Positions 52,801-60,153 of a stretch of DNA of 64,000 nucleotides are shown one piece after another. The notes beneath the pieces are model-generated. The model saw nothing but the letters and a program-made list of their open reading frames with translations. It had not been told where the DNA came from and did not search any database. The stretch comes from Polyangiaceae bacterium (GTDB lineage Bacteria > Myxococcota_A > Polyangia > Polyangiales > Polyangiaceae). The DNA is taken from assembly GCA_947475525.1 (NCBI GenBank), contig CANJMI010000019.1, positions 49,843-113,842 of the forward strand. Direction: 5' to 3'. Position 1 is the stretch's first letter, and each line of letters begins with the position of its first letter. Both the position numbers and the translations under genes were made by a program.

Positions 52801-54016
52801 CGAACGCGAACTGCCGCGTTTTTCCTCCCGATGGTGCGTGACGAGCTACTCGCGATTGGCGAAGGCGGCCGCTGCGAACGATCGCGATGAGCGCATGCGC
52901 CCCGACAGTTCGGAGTCGCACGTTGCGCCGACTTCAACGACGGACGCGTTTGCAACGACGGGAGCTGCGCTCACCGAGCTTGTGAAGCCTCCCCTTCGAA
53001 TGCATGACGCGCCGCCGCGTCTCACCGCGGGGCACGGCACGGTGTTCGGGACCTTCGTGCACGAGGTCTTCGACGAGCTGGACTTCGCGAGTTTGCAGAC
53101 CCCTCTCGCGGCGAGTGGCCCTGGCGCGCCCGTGAACGACGCGCTCCTAGAACGTGTTCGCGCGCTCGGTGGCCGGCACGGATTTGGACCGACATCGCGG
53201 GAGGTCGACGAGGTGACGGCGATGATGCCGCACTGGCTCACGACCCCACTCGACCCGCAGGGAGGCGCGAGCAAGGTTGCCGGTTTGCCCGAGTCTTTTT
53301 GCCTCGCGAGTCTCGCGAAAAAAGATCGCTTAGACGAGCTCGCCTTCGATTTGCGGCTCGGAAGTGGCACGCGTTATCGGCGCTCTTCGGACCTCGAAGC
53401 GACCGACCGTACGGTGCTCGATGCGCGCATTGGAGCTGTGGATCCGCGCCAAGTGTATGCGGCCTTGCGCCTCGAGCCGCGTTCGCCCGGGATCGAAGCG
53501 TGGCTTGCGTATCAGGAAGCCCGAGAGAAGTCGGGGGCGGCGCTGATAGGCAGCATCGTCGGCATCCTGACGGGCTCGATCGACCTCGCGTTTCGCGTCG
53601 ATGATTGCGACGTGACGCGATATTACGTGGCGGACTACAAGACGAACAAAATCGAGGCTTGCGCGCCGGGCCACTTCACGGGGCCGTGGCTCGACTGGAA
53701 AATGACGTCCTCGGGTTACCTCTTGCAGTCGCTTCTCTATACGCTCGCGCTGCACCGGCACCTTCGTCTCAGGCTTCCGGATGCTTCGTACTCCTACGAG
53801 GAGAATTTCGGCGGCGTCTTGTACCTCTTCCTGCGTGGAATGGCGGGGCCGAAAACTCCCCGTTGTTCTGCCTCGGGCCACGCGCTCGGCGTCCATGGGC
53901 ATCGATGGTCCGCTGAAGTGATCCACGCGATGGACGCCGCGCTCGAGGCGTCGGTGCCGGGTAGGCTCACCGCCGACGGTGCTTCTTCAAGCCTGACGAA
54001 GGATGGGCCTCGATGA
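49835..54016 (+). CDS. recB: Exodeoxyribonuclease V subunit beta (RecB helicase/nuclease)
   Basis: 1393 residues. UvrD/Rep helicase motifs: EASAGTGKTYQL with Lys28, AITFTNAATAELRDKI, VFVDEFQDTD, LFLIGDPKQAIYAFRGAD, ETIHVSKGLEYPVVLL and LYVSLTRARHRTIVWW. The C-terminal RecB nuclease domain keeps its active site: a GSIDLAFRVDD segment, Asp1267 and Lys1269 in VADYKTNKIE, and QSLLYTLALH. It unwinds 3'-5' and provides the nuclease of RecBCD for double-strand break repair. Length is 200 residues above E. coli RecB. ATGA overlaps on both sides give tight coupling. Confidence 0.95.
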   Translation: MTHATWNPLVSLEPRRTWLLEASAGTGKTYQLTGLFVRLVAEYDVPVEKILAITFTNAATAELRDKIRARLHRACERLASPLAPGEDDGDPTITYLRTRSDVERQRLRLQLALRGFDQAPVSTIHGFAQRMLQELAFESKQELDLELLTNARLVQEQLVLDALACVYANTGPREVALYKRAGFEGDALRRVAGAMCGAVAHRVEPHLVLEPGVELACASAQATRVEAMLTTMRSESGRAALQALCDDHAHLKGHPSGPDSLRRWIHDVEAWLDDGADATKLTPGAANATALKNLRVAWFKENWGKYAKSSPPPVPTPELHTRPWWPLIEALDGLCVASLEFHAAFVPLAAFATTIRAKFEAELARRRQLTFDDMLAKLAASIAPGTEGAEILAARIRERFDAVFVDEFQDTDVAQWTVIEAAFHGHAHLFLIGDPKQAIYAFRGADVNVYLAAAADVTRESEDGASSVVQTMAENWRSDPPVVHAMNHLWQHASNAFDSGVAGPAPAGSLQTATFDYVAVRPNKKTRIDPAGPGLEVRWIDGRVRGEGEGVPLSAVDVDLTARLAAEEVHAWLAGHRGDLVEARGKHGESLEQRRTPVPSDLAVLVPSHTQARAMRRELARLKIPAVSASKNTVFQSAAATWLGAWLDAMSSGGRDREARTAAITPLVGWTGDELAWSLALAERGSLAFEEAQRCGRQWPPADDAGMPLERDWNAWTDRLRRAAERWPRHGFAGTFDRELAELRTLPRILAMPDGERHATDLRHLFELLQIEERARRLGAGPLGDWLRAQARLDGDGREQRLESDDNAVRIETIHVSKGLEYPVVLLPFAWIGRGAEAKAHQPIVLRAGRTSKVDLHPSKHPRRIEAEAAAHQETQREGTRRLYVSLTRARHRTIVWWGPVGKNGQRTDATPLGRLLMREQGEHGYDATPFGDFKADPQAAWSLVQSRLASLKARAEGTIEWTACEPPRRPAALLGPAHRDAHAPRWPVERELPRFSSRWCVTSYSRLAKAAAANDRDERMRPDSSESHVAPTSTTDAFATTGAALTELVKPPLRMHDAPPRLTAGHGTVFGTFVHEVFDELDFASLQTPLAASGPGAPVNDALLERVRALGGRHGFGPTSREVDEVTAMMPHWLTTPLDPQGGASKVAGLPESFCLASLAKKDRLDELAFDLRLGSGTRYRRSSDLEATDRTVLDARIGAVDPRQVYAALRLEPRSPGIEAWLAYQEAREKSGAALIGSIVGILTGSIDLAFRVDDCDVTRYYVADYKTNKIEACAPGHFTGPWLDWKMTSSGYLLQSLLYTLALHRHLRLRLPDASYSYEENFGGVLYLFLRGMAGPKTPRCSASGHALGVHGHRWSAEVIHAMDAALEASVPGRLTADGASSSLTKDGPR

Positions 54017-56085
54017 CGTTCGCGGGGCGTTTCGAGCCGCTCTTGCGACCGTTCTTGGACCAAGGCGTTCTGTCGGAGGCGGATGTGTTTGCGGTGACGC
54101 TCGCGGCGCCGCGTTTTGGCGAGACCGATCCTGTCGTCTTGCTCGGCCTGGCGTTCGCGGTGCGTGCCCCGCGTGTCGGACATCCGGCCGTGGAGCTCGG
54201 GCGCATCGCGTTGCAGGTCGCGGATGCGAGAGACCTGAAGCGCGGTGCGCTTGCCGATGACGACGCCGTCGACCTTCAAACGGCGACCGACGAGCCCATC
54301 GTGGCGCTCGCTTGGCCTGAGCCTGCGGCATGGCTCGAAACGGTGCTCGCGTCGTCGATGGTGGGCGAAGCGAAAGACACCGGGCGACCGTTCGTTCGAC
54401 AGATCCTGCGGGCGGGGACGCTCGAAGCGCGCACGCTGCTGATGACGCGCCGCATGTTCCGCGAACAGGAGAGGGTAGCCGCTGCCATCTCCGCGCGAGC
54501 GAAGGCGACACTCGAACCCGAGGCGCGCGTTGCAGACCTCGAGGCCAGGCTCGCGGTTCTCTTCGGGGACGACGTCGATGGCGAAGCGGCGAATGCCGTA
54601 CGCATCGCGGCCGCGCATCCGCTCGCCGTGATCATCGGTGGCCCTGGCACCGGCAAGACCTACTCGGTCAGCCGTTTGCTCGCTGCGCTGCTGGCGCCCG
54701 AGGTCGATGCTCTCGATGGGGCTGAGGCACCGGCGCCGAGAGCCCACTTGAAAGTCGTGCTCGCTGCGCCAACTGGCAAAGCCGCGGCCCGCATGCGCGA
54801 GGCGCTTCGCGAGGCGACGTCGGTCGATGCGAGGCCGGTCCTCGCCGTCTCTGACGCGGTGCGCGTGCTCCTGAATGAGCTGCCGTCCGAGACGTTGCAT
54901 CGCCTGCTCGGTGTGCGCCCCGACGGGAGTTGTCGGCATCACGCTGCGAATCCGATCGCCGCGGACGTCGTGATTGTCGACGAAGTTTCGATGGTCGATC
55001 TCGCGAGCATGCGGCGGCTCCTCGAAGCGGTTCCGCCTACTGCGCGGCTCGTGCTTCTCGGCGATCGCGATCAACTCGCGAGCGTCGAGGCGGGCTGTGT
55101 CCTCGCGGATTTGGTCGACGGTGCGACGACGGGAGCCCTTGCCGCGCGACTCCAAACTTTCACGGTTTCGAGGCGTTTTGTTGGTGCGCCGGATATCGGC
55201 CTCGTGGCGGCGTGCTTGCAGAGTTACGAGACCGCACACGAAGACGTACCGAGAGGGGCCGGACAGGAGGCTTCGCGTCTTCGGCTCGCCGTCGAGGTGA
55301 TGATGGGCCGAGTCCACGCGAGCAAGGAGCAGGGCGTTCGTCCCGCAGGTGACCGCGAACCTGGCCCGAGCCCCGCACGCATCGTGCACCTCGGTGCGGC
55401 CGAGGCGGGCCCGATGGGAGTGGCGCGCCCAACGGCGTTGCAGCTCAATGCTCTCGCGCGGCCTTACCTCGATGGCTACGCGGCGATGTTGAAGCCGCTG
55501 CGTGGCCTCGGCGGTAGGTGGGCCGATGCGCTGATGGAGCCGGCTACGCAGCTCGCAATTCTCCGCCAGTTCGAACGCTACCGGGTCCTTGCCGTGCACC
55601 GGCGCGGCCCGCTCGGCGTATCCGGTCTTGAGCGCGCACTCGCCGACGTGGTGCGGCGCTTCGTGCATGGCGACGGCGGCGAAGGCCGCTACTGGGTGGG
55701 CCGTCCGGTCCTCGTTACCGAGAACGCGTACGACGTGAAGCTGATGAACGGTGACGTTGGCCTCGTGTTGCCGACGCGCGATGGCCTCGCGGCGGTCTTT
55801 CCCTCCGAAGACGAGAGTGGCATTCGTGCCGTACGCGTGTCGCGGCTTCCCTCGCACGACGGAGCGCTCGCGATGACGGTCCACAAATCGCAAGGTTCGC
55901 AGTTCGACTCGATCGCGCTCGTTCTCGCGGAGCGTTCGTCGCCTATCCAGACCCGCGAGCTTGTGTACACGGGCGTCACCCGCGCGAAACAAACCCTTAC
56001 GTGGCTCGGTAGCGAAAAAGAACTCGCCGGCGCACTCGGCGTTCGGGTCGCGCGCGCGAGCGGCCTCGCGCAATTGTTGGGTTGA
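54013..56085 (+). CDS. recD: Exodeoxyribonuclease V subunit alpha (RecD helicase)
   Basis: 690 residues. SF1B helicase motifs: IIGGPGTGKTYSVSRLL with Lys215, VVLAAPTGKAAARMREALRE, ETLHRLLGVRPDG, VVIVDEVSMVDLASMRRLLEAV, LLGDRDQLASVEAGCVLADL, and the C-terminal ALAMTVHKSQGSQFDSIALVL and LVYTGVTRAKQTL. It moves 5'-3' as the second motor of RecBCD. ATG 54013 overlaps the recB stop. The gene ends 22 bp from a convergent gene. Confidence 0.94.
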   Translation: MTFAGRFEPLLRPFLDQGVLSEADVFAVTLAAPRFGETDPVVLLGLAFAVRAPRVGHPAVELGRIALQVADARDLKRGALADDDAVDLQTATDEPIVALAWPEPAAWLETVLASSMVGEAKDTGRPFVRQILRAGTLEARTLLMTRRMFREQERVAAAISARAKATLEPEARVADLEARLAVLFGDDVDGEAANAVRIAAAHPLAVIIGGPGTGKTYSVSRLLAALLAPEVDALDGAEAPAPRAHLKVVLAAPTGKAAARMREALREATSVDARPVLAVSDAVRVLLNELPSETLHRLLGVRPDGSCRHHAANPIAADVVIVDEVSMVDLASMRRLLEAVPPTARLVLLGDRDQLASVEAGCVLADLVDGATTGALAARLQTFTVSRRFVGAPDIGLVAACLQSYETAHEDVPRGAGQEASRLRLAVEVMMGRVHASKEQGVRPAGDREPGPSPARIVHLGAAEAGPMGVARPTALQLNALARPYLDGYAAMLKPLRGLGGRWADALMEPATQLAILRQFERYRVLAVHRRGPLGVSGLERALADVVRRFVHGDGGEGRYWVGRPVLVTENAYDVKLMNGDVGLVLPTRDGLAAVFPSEDESGIRAVRVSRLPSHDGALAMTVHKSQGSQFDSIALVLAERSSPIQTRELVYTGVTRAKQTLTWLGSEKELAGALGVRVARASGLAQLLG

Positions 56086-56107
56086 GGCTTCGCGTTGCAG
56101 CTTGGTG

Positions 56108-56689
56108 CTAGAGCTTCGCGGCTTCGCTCTCGACGCGCTCCATCAACTCGGGGAGCACCTTCGCCTGCGCGCTCTCGCGGATGAAATCAGGTACGGAGGT
56201 CTTCGGTTCGGCGAGGACGCTGTACGTGACGAGGCTCCTCGTGCCCGCTTCGTCGAGCGCCTTCACCTCCCAGCTCCCTTCGTTCCGGGTGTAATCCCCG
56301 GACACGAGCTTCCAGCTGCGTTTCATCGAGCGCGGCGACTCTTCGTGGTGCGCCTCGGTCGTCGCGGTGAGGTTCGACATCGGGAACGGCACCTTGATGG
56401 TCACCTTGCACGTGTAGGTGTTTCCATCTTTCTTTAGGAGCTCCGAGGCGGCAACGCGTGGCAACCGTTCTTTGTAGTGCGCGCAGTCGGAGACGATGGC
56501 CCAGACCTTCTTCGGCGCGAGCTCCATCACCTTGCGGACCACGAATTTCGGCGTGCTCGTGCCATCGACTGTCACCTTCTTCACATCGACCTCGCCTTTG
56601 GCGGGCAGGCTCTCGGCGTGTGCCGCGCGCGGCGCGAGTGAGGTTACGGCGCCGAGCAGGGCGGCGGTGACGATGCCGAAGGACTTCAT
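56108..56689 (-). CDS. Secreted START/SRPBCC-like protein
   Basis: 193 residues. Signal peptide (FGIVTAALLGAVTSLAPRAAHA). The mature part fits the polyketide-cyclase/START helix-grip pattern: VVRKVMELAPKKVWAIVSDCAHYKERLPRVAASEL, then antiparallel strands (CKVTIKVPFPMSNL; GSWEVKAL; LVTYSVLAEPKTSVPDFI) and a C-terminal helix. It may bind a lipid or hydrophobic ligand in the periplasm. ATG 56689 is preferred over the upstream GTG/ATG candidates because it gives the signal peptide. Confidence 0.75.
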   Translation of the reverse strand: MKSFGIVTAALLGAVTSLAPRAAHAESLPAKGEVDVKKVTVDGTSTPKFVVRKVMELAPKKVWAIVSDCAHYKERLPRVAASELLKKDGNTYTCKVTIKVPFPMSNLTATTEAHHEESPRSMKRSWKLVSGDYTRNEGSWEVKALDEAGTRSLVTYSVLAEPKTSVPDFIRESAQAKVLPELMERVESEAAKL

Positions 56690-56884
56690 GTGTTGCCGCG
56701 TAGCATCGCGGAGCGTGCCCTTCAACGCGGGAGCAGGATTGCGATTCACAGTGTTTCGTCAGCCTCTCATCGTGCGCTCAATCGCCCGCGACGTCCCTTG
56801 CTCGTCCTATGCTCTCGATGAACAACGTCAGAAGAACCGATGAAAGAGGCTTAACGCCTGCGCCTCAAGTCGCTGAAGGAGGCC

Positions 56885-57655
56885 TTACCAGCCGCAGCCA
56901 AGCGCGTAGACGTCCCCTTGGACGGCGCCGAGTTCAGCGAGCCAAGTCGGCCAGAAATTCTGCGCGCGCTCCGCGAAGTCCGCGACCTCTGCGTCGAGGC
57001 TGGCGGCCTCGGTCATCCAGGGCCCTGCCGGGTCGATGCGCCCGTCCGCCTTACCGAGACCTGGCACCCTCGTCGAGAGTCGGTGTATCCCGGTGCTCTC
57101 GGCCCAGGGGTCGGCGGCGCTTGTTGGGGTGAGTCCGGGCAGGTTGGACCACGCCTCGATGAAGGTCATCTCACCCGTGTCGTTGAAGGTGAACTCTTCG
57201 TAAATCGGGCACGAGCCCTCGGCATAGTCGAACGATACGGTGCAGCGCGCGAACGGTTGCTCGGCGAATGCACGACAGTCTCGTTTTGGAATGGTGGAGG
57301 GCGCGTCTTTTCGAACGACTACGGCGGTATCGAGCAGCATCGCGCGTCCGTACCCGGTGAGACGTAGCCAGGGCGGCCACTCCCACCGAGCCGAGAGCTC
57401 GGAGTAAGTAGGAATGCTCTTCGGATCGGCGCTCACGTCGAGCGTATCGAAGTACTTTTGCGCCTGCTCGACGTAGTACTCCGGAGCCTGCTTCGGCGTG
57501 AGGCAGGTCGACGGCGCGCCTTGCCCATCGCCGAAGGAGCAGGTCAACACGTCCGAGAGCTTTTTCTCCTGGGGTGCGGGGCTTGCGCTGCAGCCGAACA
57601 GCGTCGGCGCGAGCACAAACCCGAGAGCAAACCTGTGCCGCCTCAGACCTGTCAT
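56885..57655 (-). CDS. Putative lipoprotein of unknown function
   Basis: 256 residues. Lipoprotein signal (FALGFVLAPTLFGC). The mature part contains several Trp and Cys residues (LTCSFGDGQG; YSELSARWEWPPWLRLTGYGRAMLLDT; CTVSFDYAEGSCPIYEEF; LGCGW at the end). No recognised family; the folding looks globular and disulfide-bonded. TACCGT lies exactly 7 nt before ATG 57655 on the minus strand, with no Shine-Dalgarno. Confidence 0.68.
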   Translation of the reverse strand: MTGLRRHRFALGFVLAPTLFGCSASPAPQEKKLSDVLTCSFGDGQGAPSTCLTPKQAPEYYVEQAQKYFDTLDVSADPKSIPTYSELSARWEWPPWLRLTGYGRAMLLDTAVVVRKDAPSTIPKRDCRAFAEQPFARCTVSFDYAEGSCPIYEEFTFNDTGEMTFIEAWSNLPGLTPTSAADPWAESTGIHRLSTRVPGLGKADGRIDPAGPWMTEAASLDAEVADFAERAQNFWPTWLAELGAVQGDVYALGCGW

Positions 57656-57769
57656 CGCGTGTACGGTAACACGGCTAGCCTTGCTCCCGCAGGGCACCGC
57701 CACCAGGTTCGTTCTCGAGCGTGCCCGCGCCGAGGGCGCTGAATCCCGGGGCCTGGCTCATCGGGTGAG

Positions 57770-58315
57770 TCAGCGCAGCAAACGGTCGATCGACTCGAGA
57801 TCCGCGAGGTCCTTCAAGCGCCCGGCTCTTTTCTTGTTGGCGCGCAGTTCACGCAAGCCAAGAGCGAACAGCACCTCGCCTTCAAGCTCGATCCGCATCG
57901 CCCCCGACCACGCGCGCGCAAAGGAAACACCCTCGATTGCGTTCATCACGTCGATACGAAGCGGCTCTACCCCCATGCGAAACATTTGCCGCCCCTTGGA
58001 CATCACAGTTGGAATGGCGTCAGCCAGTTCGGGGAAGCCAAACTCGCGCACCGCCTTCGCCAGCTTCTTGGCATTGGCAAGGCTTGGTTCGACGAGCAAA
58101 TCGAGGTCAGCCGTTGCTCTTGGAATGCCGTGCACCGCGAGGGCGTGCGCCCCCACGAGAAGGAAGCGCACGCGATGGCGCGCAAGCAATCTCAAAAGTG
58201 TGAGCCAGTCGCTGGGAAACGAGCCCAGGGTAGAGCCTTCGGCGGAGCGTCTCGACGAGCGCGAGTTTTTGGGCGGCGGGTGCTTGTCGCCAGAAGCTGG
58301 CTTCTTCTTCCTCAC
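57770..58315 (-). CDS. Nucleotidyltransferase-like protein (toxin-antitoxin type)
   Basis: 181 residues from GTG 58315. LLVGAHALAVHGIPRATADLDLLVEPS is the core of the small nucleotidyltransferase family often paired with an upstream partner in toxin-antitoxin or abortive-infection modules; the two aspartates of ATADLDLLV are the likely metal ligands. A C-terminal segment LFALGLRELRANKKRAGRLKDLADLESIDRLL matches the helical tail of that family. The first ~35 residues are low complexity and may not be translated; the real start may lie nearer 58230. It sits in a decayed region next to a HepT remnant and an IS3 scar. Confidence 0.68.
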   Translation of the reverse strand: MRKKKPASGDKHPPPKNSRSSRRSAEGSTLGSFPSDWLTLLRLLARHRVRFLLVGAHALAVHGIPRATADLDLLVEPSLANAKKLAKAVREFGFPELADAIPTVMSKGRQMFRMGVEPLRIDVMNAIEGVSFARAWSGAMRIELEGEVLFALGLRELRANKKRAGRLKDLADLESIDRLLR

Positions 58316-58439
58316 TTTGCTCCTGCGTGACGAATGCCCAAGCTGGCTGTTCCAACGGCTTACTGTCGACGGTTGACGGAGGAGACCCGCTCTCGGAGCC
58401 CGCGCCCCGCAGCCGCGTGGAATTTGTCGGATTCGACAC
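58107..58439 (-). pseudogene. Partner-like small protein frame overlapping the nucleotidyltransferase
   Basis: In another minus-strand frame, from a possible GTG at 58439, the sequence ...ASFWRQAPAAQKLALVE then TLRRRLYPG matches the end of the small proteins that usually precede this type of nucleotidyltransferase (pattern FW...P..RL..VE.LRR..Y). Such proteins normally stop soon after this motif; here the frame runs on ~40 residues over the nucleotidyltransferase gene to 58107. A lost stop or frameshift is the likely reason. The N-terminal part has no recognisable sequence. Confidence 0.4.
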
Positions 58440-58554
58440 TGCCAATAAGGCTATCACCTTCCGGTACCTGGCGCCGATGTTCTCGCGGCTAGACGTAACC
58501 GTCCGACGAACGAAGCCACCAACGCGCTTGCAGTTCGGTTGTATTGGTCTGCGC

Positions 58555-58745
58555 CGCTGTCGAACCATCGACGCCGTCGTTCGAAACCTCGAAATCCTGG
58601 GCGAGGCGGCGAAGCGCGTGTCGGACGGACTTCGCGAGCGCGCTCCAGGTGTTCCTTGGAGGCAGGTTACCGAAATGCGTGACGTCTTGGCGCGCGCCTA
58701 CTTCGGAATCGATGTCGATCTCGTCATCGACATCGAAGCACGCAC
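58555..58745 (+). pseudogene. HepT-like toxin remnant (DUF86)
   Basis: The frame contains RTIDAVVRNLEILGEAAKR, then VPWRQVTEMRDVLARAYFGI and DVDLVID, the core of HepT-family RNases. About 35 N-terminal residues are replaced by unrelated sequence, the catalytic R-x4-6-H-x-Y motif has lost its His (RDVLARAYF), and the C-terminus breaks into an IS3 fragment; the expected tail (AAAQLDS) is found one frame over. No MNT antitoxin of the usual HepT pair follows. Clearly a decayed gene. Confidence 0.75.
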
Positions 58746-58763
58746 ACGCTGCCGCCCAGCTGG

Positions 58764-58925
58764 ATTCACCACACGGATAGGGACTGTCGGTACGTCAGTG
58801 ACGACTGCCTCGCAGCTCTCAAGCAACTCGACACACGACCCAGCATGAGCCGCCGGCCGACTGTTGGGACAACGCGGTATCCGAGACGTTCTTTGACACT
58901 CTGAAAAAATTGCTCGCACTGCAGC
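58764..58925 (+). mobile_element. IS3-family transposase (orfB) fragment
   Basis: Translation in one frame gives IHHTDRDCRYVSDDC then LAALKQLDTRPSMSRR, and after a one-base shift near 58855 ADCWDNAVSETFFDTLKKLLA. These are the consecutive DDE-integrase motifs of IS3 OrfB (HxDRG..YxSDD; SMSRxGDCWDNAxxESFFxTLKKEL). Only ~55 codons survive, with no inverted repeats seen. It abuts the HepT remnant. The following ~200 bp (58926-59129) is AT-richer than its surroundings and shows no gene. Confidence 0.85.
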
Positions 58926-59129
58926 CACCGCAAAATCACGGTAAAACGTGGCTAATCGTTGCTAATTGCATCGAAACTACTAGAGCCTCGTCAGGCTTCA
59001 CTCGCACCTCGATTACGGCTCGCTCATCGACTTAGAAACCAACGCGTCACTCTGATTCACACAGTCAAATCTGTTCGCCAAATCGGTGCAATTTCATCTT
59101 GGCCGTCGTTTGCCTTTCCGCTCCGATGT

Positions 59130-60050
59130 TCACGCACACGAGTGCGCTGCGCTTCGATCCTCAAAGCCGTCTAGACCGTGGCGACTGTGTTGGGTGTGAG
59201 GAGTAGGTGATAGAACGAAGCCCGCGCGATCGCGACGATCGGGCGGGCTTTCGGCACCGTTTGCGTGCCAGACGCCGTCAAAGGCAGGGCAAGTCGCCTT
59301 CGCGTTCTTGTCTATGAGCTTGTCCGCTCCGCCAAACAAGTAGTCGTTGTCCACCCCTGGTGTCTTCGTGATGGGAGCTCCCGCTTCGGTGAATTTCGTC
59401 GAATCGTACCCGTCGGCGGTACCAGCGAGGCCAGCGAGGCGCCCGTAGGTGTACGCCAACGTGTCGCTCGCGTAGCCAGTGAGCTTGGGGTTCCCAGTGG
59501 GGTAGCTCACGAGCGTCATCGAGCCCGTCGCGCTGTCGCGGCACTCGGTGTCGGAGCCCGCGTTGCTGACAAAGCACATCTTGAGGTGCATCTGCCCAGC
59601 GCTCGCCTTGAGAGCGGCGACGAATGCGAGCGAGACGGCGGCGCTTCCGGAGCCGGTCGCATCGCGCGCGACCTTGGTGGCTTTGGTGTCCCACTGGCCG
59701 TTGCCCTTTTGCTGCCAGCCCGAAACGACAAAGTCGGTGGCGTTCGGCGCATCATCGCCAGTCGAATCGAAGATGTTCGCGACGAGCGTGAGGCCGCCGT
59801 TCGTCATGTCGCAGAAGAGCTCGGTTGCCGGCTGCGGCCCCATTCCATCGGGATCGATGGGGTAAACGCCGTCGGGGGTGCCGGGCTTCGCGGTGAGCAG
59901 AGCCTTGCAGCTCGCGGCGGCCGGACTCTTGCACGCGCTGCCCTCGCAGGTCTCTCCCGCCGCGCAGGCCTTGTCGCAGCCGCCGCAGTTGGCCTTGTCG
60001 GTCGATGTCGTGGTCTCGCAGCCTCGACGTTCCCGAGTTGGCGAGGACAT
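59130..60050 (-). CDS. Fibrinogen-related-domain protein, probably truncated at both ends
   Basis: 306 residues from ATG 60050. A short Cys-knot of the kind CGGCDKACAAGETC leads into a fibrinogen-C-like domain (GTPDGVYPIDPDGMGPQPATELFCDM, LTLVANIF, VVSGWQQKGNGQWD). Such proteins are normally secreted, yet no signal peptide exists at this or any upstream start, and the hairpin at 60099-60132 separates it from the gene above. At the 3' end the frame reads through a strong terminator-like hairpin and ~90 bp of unrelated sequence. It is best seen as a remnant whose ends were lost with the neighbouring IS3/HepT decay; the domain assignment itself is moderate. Confidence 0.55.
   Translation of the reverse strand: MSSPTRERRGCETTTSTDKANCGGCDKACAAGETCEGSACKSPAAASCKALLTAKPGTPDGVYPIDPDGMGPQPATELFCDMTNGGLTLVANIFDSTGDDAPNATDFVVSGWQQKGNGQWDTKATKVARDATGSGSAAVSLAFVAALKASAGQMHLKMCFVSNAGSDTECRDSATGSMTLVSYPTGNPKLTGYASDTLAYTYGRLAGLAGTADGYDSTKFTEAGAPITKTPGVDNDYLFGGADKLIDKNAKATCPAFDGVWHANGAESPPDRRDRAGFVLSPTPHTQHSRHGLDGFEDRSAAHSCA
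59218..59250 (-). terminator. Terminator-like hairpin inside a reading frame
   Basis: AAGCCCGC (59218-59225) pairs with 59243-59250, and inside it CGATCG pairs with CGATCG around a 3-nt loop, with a single mismatch between the two stems. It has the look of an intrinsic terminator for the minus strand, but it lies inside the frame ending at 59130. Confidence 0.65.
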
Positions 60051-60098
60051 CGAGTTGCTCGTGGATTGGGTATGTTTTTGACTCGGTACTGCTGTTTG

Positions 60099-60132
60099 CT
60101 TCTCCCGCGATTCGAATGAATCGAGGGAGAAG
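60099..60132 (-). terminator. Terminator hairpin after the FG-GAP gene
   Basis: CTTCTCCC pairs with GGGAGAAG and CGATTC with GAATCG around a 4-nt loop, with one mismatch. It begins 22 nt beyond the stop of the large gene ending at 60154. It shares 19 nt with the hairpin at 22486. Confidence 0.7.
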
Positions 60133-60153
60133 GTTGTCTTTGAGCGCGTGCTC

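Noticed and set aside
53794..56073. Long open frame on the minus strand, 759 codons
   Set aside because: It is the antisense shadow of recD; composition is Arg/His-rich with no motif, as expected for the complement of GC-rich coding DNA.
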